NCBI RefSeq assembly: GCF_900091475.1
Contig: NZ_FMIB01000002.1
Location: forward strand, 4,092,001-4,156,000
DNA from: Micromonospora chersina
GTDB lineage: Bacteria; Actinomycetota; Actinomycetes; Mycobacteriales; Micromonosporaceae
Reading direction: 5' to 3'
Length of the DNA stretch: 64,000 nucleotides
Shown: positions 60,820 through 64,000 of the stretch, piece by piece
How positions within the stretch are numbered: the stretch's first letter is position 1
Layout of the letters: each line of letters opens with the position of its first letter
The notes under the pieces: generated by a model
Told to the model about the DNA's origin: nothing
The model's input: only the letters and a program-made list of their open reading frames with translations
Databases searched by the model: none
Made by a program: the position numbers and the translations under genes

Positions 60820-61872
60820 CTACGCCGTCACCAGGTCGGCGACCACGCACGCGACGTTGTCGGGCGCGCCGGCCGCGTACGCGAGGTCGACCAGGCGCTC
60901 GACGGCGGTCTCCGGGTCGTCCGCCCCGGCGAGCGTGGCGTGCAGCGCCTCGGGGCCGACCACCGCGGCGAGCCCGTCGGAGCAGAGCAGGTAGCGGTCG
61001 CCGGGCAGCGCCGTCCGCAGCGCGAGATCGGCCTCGACCTCGCCGGCACCGAGGGCCCGGGCCAGCAGGGCCCGCTGCGGGTGCGCCCCGGCCTCGGCCA
61101 GGCTGAGCCTTCCCTGGTCGACGAGCGACTGGACGTAGGTGTGGTCCTGGGTGAGCCGGGACAGCTCGCCGCCGCGCAGCAGGTACGCCCGGGTGTCCCC
61201 GACGTGCACGAGGGCCAGCCGGGTGCCGCGCCGCAGGATGGCGGTGAGCGTGGTGACCGGCTGGTGGTCGCCGGCGGCGTGCGCGCGTACCGCCCGGTCG
61301 GCCGCGCCCACCGCGTCGGCCAGCGCGGCGAGCAGGTCACCGGCCGGCGCTTCGGCCGGCTCCAGCGGCCGCAACGCGTCCACGGCCGCGGTGCTGGCGG
61401 CGGCCCCGCCTGGGCCCCGCATGCCGTCCGCCACGGCGAGCAGCGTCGCGCTGGCGTACGCGGTGTCCTCGTTGGAGTCCCGGACGGCGCCGGTCTCGCA
61501 GCGGACGGCGTACCGGAAGGTGGTGTCGGACATGGTGGTGCCCCTCTCGGTGAGCTGGTCGACGAGGAGCGCGACGGCGCGCCCGCGGGCCACCGTGTCG
61601 GCGCTGACCTGACGCCACCAGGCGTCGACCGCCTCGGCGGCGGCGTCCGGCGGCAGGCCGCAGACGGCCTGGATCTCGGCCAGCGGCATGCCGGCCCGGC
61701 GCAGCGCGGCGATCAGCCGCGCCCGGTCGAGCTGGGCCGGCGCGTAGTACCGGTAGCCCGAGTGCGGGTCGACGGCGGCCGGTGGCAGCAGCCCCAGCTC
61801 GTCGTAGAGCCGCAGCGCCTTCGGTGTCAGGCGTGCCGCGCGGGCGAACGCCCCGATGGTCAGCAGCTCCAC
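60820..61872 (-). CDS. MerR regulator fused to a PP2C phosphatase
   Basis: 350 residues; GTG at 61872 follows GAGGAGG. The N-terminal 110 residues are a MerR HTH (LLTIGAFARAARLTPKALRLYDELGLLPPAAVDPHSGYRYYAPAQLDRARLIAALRRAGMPLAEI). From about 115 follows a PP2C catalytic domain: AVRDSNEDTAYA, LLAVADGMRGPGG, LVHVGDTRAYLLRGGELSRLTQDHTYV, LLCSDGLAAVV, APDNVACVVADL. Both parts appear complete, so one chain would bind DNA and dephosphorylate Ser/Thr residues. A direct link from phosphorylation state to a promoter is implied. No kinase is adjacent. Confidence 0.9.
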   Translation of the reverse strand: MELLTIGAFARAARLTPKALRLYDELGLLPPAAVDPHSGYRYYAPAQLDRARLIAALRRAGMPLAEIQAVCGLPPDAAAEAVDAWWRQVSADTVARGRAVALLVDQLTERGTTMSDTTFRYAVRCETGAVRDSNEDTAYASATLLAVADGMRGPGGAAASTAAVDALRPLEPAEAPAGDLLAALADAVGAADRAVRAHAAGDHQPVTTLTAILRRGTRLALVHVGDTRAYLLRGGELSRLTQDHTYVQSLVDQGRLSLAEAGAHPQRALLARALGAGEVEADLALRTALPGDRYLLCSDGLAAVVGPEALHATLAGADDPETAVERLVDLAYAAGAPDNVACVVADLVTA

Positions 61873-61974
61873 GGACCCATCCTCCTCGCGCCTGTCGCGT
61901 TCCTCGTGCCGGTCGCGGCGACCGGCACGGACCACGCTGGGCCTTGCCGCAGGGGCAGGGTCAAGGCGTTGACG

Positions 61975-61997
61975 ATGTATCGATCACTTACATATGT
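61975..61997. promoter_or_regulatory. PadR-type dyad before the PadR gene
   Basis: ATGTA and TACAT arms with a 9-nt spacer (61975-61993), overlapping an 8-bp palindrome ACATATGT (61990-61997). It ends 8 bp before the PadR GTG and fits the ATGT...ACAT shape of PadR sites, so autoregulation is plausible. Confidence 0.5.
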
Positions 61998-62004
61998 TGT
62001 TGAC

Positions 62005-62334
62005 GTGACCCAGATGCGGGAGCCCACCTTCCTGATTCTCACCGCGCTCGCCGGCGGCCCCCGGCACGGCTACGGGATCATCCAGGAGGTCGCCCAGCTC
62101 TCCGCCACGCGCGTCAAACTGCTGCCCGGCACGCTCTACACCGCGCTGGACCGGCTCACCGCGCAGGCCCTCGTCGAGCCCGACCGCGAGGAGGTGGTCG
62201 ACGGCCGGCTGCGCCGCTACTACCGGCTCACCCCCGCCGGCCTCGACGCCCTCACCACCGAGACCGCCCGGCTGCGCGAGCTCGCCACCGCAGCCGAGAC
62301 CCGGCTGCGCGCCCTGCGCCCCCGCACCGCCTGA
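62005..62334 (+). CDS. PadR family transcriptional regulator
   Basis: 109 residues from the GTG at 62005; the ATG at 62014 is an alternative. Winged HTH: EPTFLILTALAGGPRHGYGIIQEVAQLSATRVKLLPGTLYTALDRLTAQALVEPDREEVVDGRLRRYYRLTPAGLDAL. The C-terminal helix is short (TTETARLRELATAAETRLRALRPR). It precedes a membrane-protein gene, the usual PadR-partner arrangement in actinobacteria, with 38 bp between. Binds upstream dyad likely. Ligand unknown. Confidence 0.9.
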   Translation: MTQMREPTFLILTALAGGPRHGYGIIQEVAQLSATRVKLLPGTLYTALDRLTAQALVEPDREEVVDGRLRRYYRLTPAGLDALTTETARLRELATAAETRLRALRPRTA

Positions 62335-62372
62335 CCCGCGTCCCGCCACGCCTGACGACCGCAGGGGAGACC

Positions 62373-63446
62373 ATGTCGCTCACCCACCGCTACCGCCGGT
62401 TGCTGCTCGCCTATCCCCGCGCGTACCGGCGGGAGCACGGTGAGGAACTGCTCGGCGTGCTGCTCGACGCCGCGCCCGCCGGGCAGACCCGGCCCACCCT
62501 CGGCGAGGCGGTCGACCTGATCCGCGGTGGCCTGCGCTGCCGCCTCGGCCGGCCGGCCAGCAGCACGGTCGGCGTGTGGGCCGTCCTCACCGCGCTGATC
62601 TGCGGGCTGTTCTCCGCCGCCCTGGCCAGCCGGGTCGCCTGGGAGACCTCCCGGCCGCAGCCGGACCGGGCCGAGTTCGCCGCGGTCTTCGCCGAGGCGT
62701 TCCCCGGCCACCGGCTGGGCGAGGACGTGTCGACCTCCCGCGCGCTGTTCGTCATCTACGGCCAGCCGCTGTCCCGCGCGTCCCTGCGCGACCTGCTGCT
62801 CGGCGACGGCGGCGAGTACCAGGAGGGCGGCGCCGGAGGCTCCGCGGTCGGCCCCATGCCGACCTCCGAGGCGGAGACGCTGGCGACCGCGCAGCAGCGC
62901 CTTCAGGGCGCCGGCTGGCAGGTGTACGAGCCGACCTCCGAGGTCCTCCAGACCTGCGCCGACCCGCGCTGCGACCCGGCGAGCCAGCCGGTCGAGACCG
63001 TCCTGGTGGCGCGCCGGGGCGACACCCTGCTCCGGGCCACCTTCGACGACCCCCGTTCCTTCGGCTCGTACCTCGGCGTGGAGTTGCGGCGGGCCGCGCC
63101 ACCGGCCGTGCTTCCCGCCGCAGTGCTGGCCGGGCTGGTCGGCGGCGCCCTGGCCTGGCTGGTGTTCGCCTGGGCGAGCCGGCGCACCGAGGACCGGCGG
63201 CGGGCGCCCCTGCTGCTGGGGATCACCCTGTTCCTCTGGTGGGGGCCCGTGCTGCTGTCCACCGCGTCGCTGGCCCCGCACCACCTCGACGAGCCGCACC
63301 CGAACTGGCACCCGCTCTGGGAGTGGCTCGGCCAGCCGGCCCTCTCGCTGTTCTTCCTGGTCGGCCTGGCCGCCGCGCTGGTCCTGCTGGCCACCGCGCT
63401 GACCCCCCGCCGGGACCTGCACCCGCTGAGGGTCAGCCTCGGCTGA
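62373..63446 (+). CDS. Membrane protein paired with PadR
   Basis: 357 residues; ATG at 62373 after GGGGAGA. It opens with YRRLLLAYPRAYRREHGEELLGVLLD, a motif common to proteins encoded beside PadR regulators in actinobacteria. One hydrophobic helix near 70-90 (VGVWAVLTALICGLFSAAL), an exported domain of about 150 residues with Cys pair (TCADPRCD), then three C-terminal helices (PAAVLAGLVGGALAWLVFAW; LLLGITLFLWWGPVLL; LSLFFLVGLAAALVLLATAL). Function unknown. Overlaps the NUDIX gene tail to tail by 14 bp. Confidence 0.7.
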   Translation: MSLTHRYRRLLLAYPRAYRREHGEELLGVLLDAAPAGQTRPTLGEAVDLIRGGLRCRLGRPASSTVGVWAVLTALICGLFSAALASRVAWETSRPQPDRAEFAAVFAEAFPGHRLGEDVSTSRALFVIYGQPLSRASLRDLLLGDGGEYQEGGAGGSAVGPMPTSEAETLATAQQRLQGAGWQVYEPTSEVLQTCADPRCDPASQPVETVLVARRGDTLLRATFDDPRSFGSYLGVELRRAAPPAVLPAAVLAGLVGGALAWLVFAWASRRTEDRRRAPLLLGITLFLWWGPVLLSTASLAPHHLDEPHPNWHPLWEWLGQPALSLFFLVGLAAALVLLATALTPRRDLHPLRVSLG

Positions 63447-63993
63447 GCTTCGCGAGCATCCGGCCGAGGTGCGGCTCGACCGTTCCGGGCAGGGCCGCGG
63501 CGACCTCGGCGGGGGTCCACCAGCGGACGCTCCGGAACTCGGCCGGGTCGGGGATGAGCTTCTGGTCGCGGCTGCCGGTCAGCACGTACCAGAGGCTGAC
63601 GTCGGTGTGCCGCTCCTCCGGCGGGCCGACCGTTTCGGTCACCGTGAGGAAGGCCGGGCGCTCGCCGAGGGCCGGCGCGAAGACGGCCGGCACGCCCAAC
63701 TCCTCCACCATCTCCCGGCGTACGGTCCGCGCGGGATCCTCGCCGGGCTCGACGTGACCGCCGCTGGGCAGCCACATGCCGGCCTTGCGGTGGTCGACCA
63801 GCAGCACCGCCCCGTCCGTCTCGTCCCGGAGCAGGAAGTAGGCCACCAAATGCGGTGAGGGCGTGCGCGGCTTCACCCGGCGGAAGATGTCCACAGTCCC
63901 GGCCAGCCAGGCCAGTGCCGTCTCCCGGTGCCGCGCCTCCAGCTCGTCGCCCGGCGTGAGCGCCTTCACCAGCGCCCGGATCTCGTCCCGCAC
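63433..63993 (-). CDS. NUDIX hydrolase
   Basis: 186 residues from a GTG at 63993; the frame stays open to the window edge at 64000, so the start may lie upstream. The Nudix box GHVEPGEDPARTVRREMVEELGV is complete (G-x5-E-x7-RE-x2-EE-x-GV), with a well-formed barrel around it (HLVAYFLLRDETDGAVLLVDHRKAGMWLPSG). Substrates could be dinucleotide polyphosphates or oxidised nucleotides; cannot be told. The C-terminal part HTDVSLWYVLTGSRDQKLIPDPAEFRSVRWWTPAEV supports a ribose- or phosphate-linked ligand pocket. Converges with the membrane-protein gene. Confidence 0.88.
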   Translation of the reverse strand: MRDEIRALVKALTPGDELEARHRETALAWLAGTVDIFRRVKPRTPSPHLVAYFLLRDETDGAVLLVDHRKAGMWLPSGGHVEPGEDPARTVRREMVEELGVPAVFAPALGERPAFLTVTETVGPPEERHTDVSLWYVLTGSRDQKLIPDPAEFRSVRWWTPAEVAAALPGTVEPHLGRMLAKLSRG

Positions 63994-64000
63994 GCCGTCA

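Overview
The window is high-GC DNA (roughly 70 percent or more by eye) with dense, often overlapping genes (ATGA, GTGA and TGATG junctions), frequent GTG starts, few long gaps, and long GC-rich hairpins between convergent genes. Gene content (HspR-type heat-shock operon, SigE-family sigma factor, LytR-CpsA-Psr protein, paired dynamin-like GTPases, DUF4178/DUF2617/DUF4247/DUF350 cluster, MerR-PP2C fusion) points to an actinobacterium, most like Micromonospora or another Micromonosporaceae; the genus is an inference from protein style. I see no rRNA, tRNA, CRISPR, insertion sequence or prophage. It reads as ordinary chromosome.

Layout. 1-3.0 kb: a sigma factor and the start of a LytR-CpsA-Psr gene, divergent from an LPXTG surface protein. 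3.1-7.0 kb: a two-gene RNA-repair operon, Hen1 plus Pnkp. 7.1-12.8 kb: DedA protein, ArsR regulator, PyrE, a short-chain dehydrogenase, two paralogous Pro-rich membrane proteins and a polytopic membrane protein. 13.1-15.0 kb: a secreted DNRLRE-type protein. 15.1-19.5 kb: a six-gene minus-strand operon ending in a membrane-anchored spermidine-synthase-like protein. 20-23.4 kb: ClpB and a TetR regulator; 23.5 kb: epoxide hydrolase. 24.7-28.4 kb: lipoprotein, cation/proton antiporter with RCK-type subunit, two small unknowns. 28.6-33.0 kb: dnaK-grpE-dnaJ-hspR. 33.2-38.0 kb: two coupled dynamin-like GTPases and an unknown. 39.3-42.9 kb: E1 alpha, E1 beta and E2 of a 2-oxo acid dehydrogenase. 43.1-46.5 kb: a 45-residue protein and a 967-residue repetitive membrane protein. 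46.6-49.2 kb: TIGR03086 protein and a thioredoxin/NHL protein. 49.2-51.5 kb: 5-oxoprolinase pxpBCA. 51.5-55.6 kb: PAQR/hemolysin III protein, two DUF6458 paralogs around a SixA-type phosphatase, acyl-CoA dehydrogenase. 55.7-64 kb: SpoIIE/PP2C phosphatase, RlpA-like protein, phosphoribosyltransferase, questin oxidase-like protein, ASCH protein, LLM oxidoreductase, MerR-PP2C fusion, PadR regulator with membrane partner, NUDIX hydrolase.

Regulatory links visible in the DNA. HspR-type HAIR inverted repeats sit before both dnaK and clpB, tying the two heat-shock loci to the hspR gene encoded here. A 53-bp block with two 15-bp dyads lies between the TetR gene and the epoxide hydrolase, and recurs with 4 mismatches 24 kb away, in inverted orientation, before the TIGR03086 gene: a likely small regulon. 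A hairpin buries the Shine-Dalgarno of the gene starting at 10905. A 52-nt stem-loop element occurs twice (8.0 and 16.7 kb) with compensatory changes in its arms, once within a coding region. Among conserved but poorly understood systems, the DUF4178-DUF2617-DUF4247-DUF350-aminopropyltransferase operon is the most promising.
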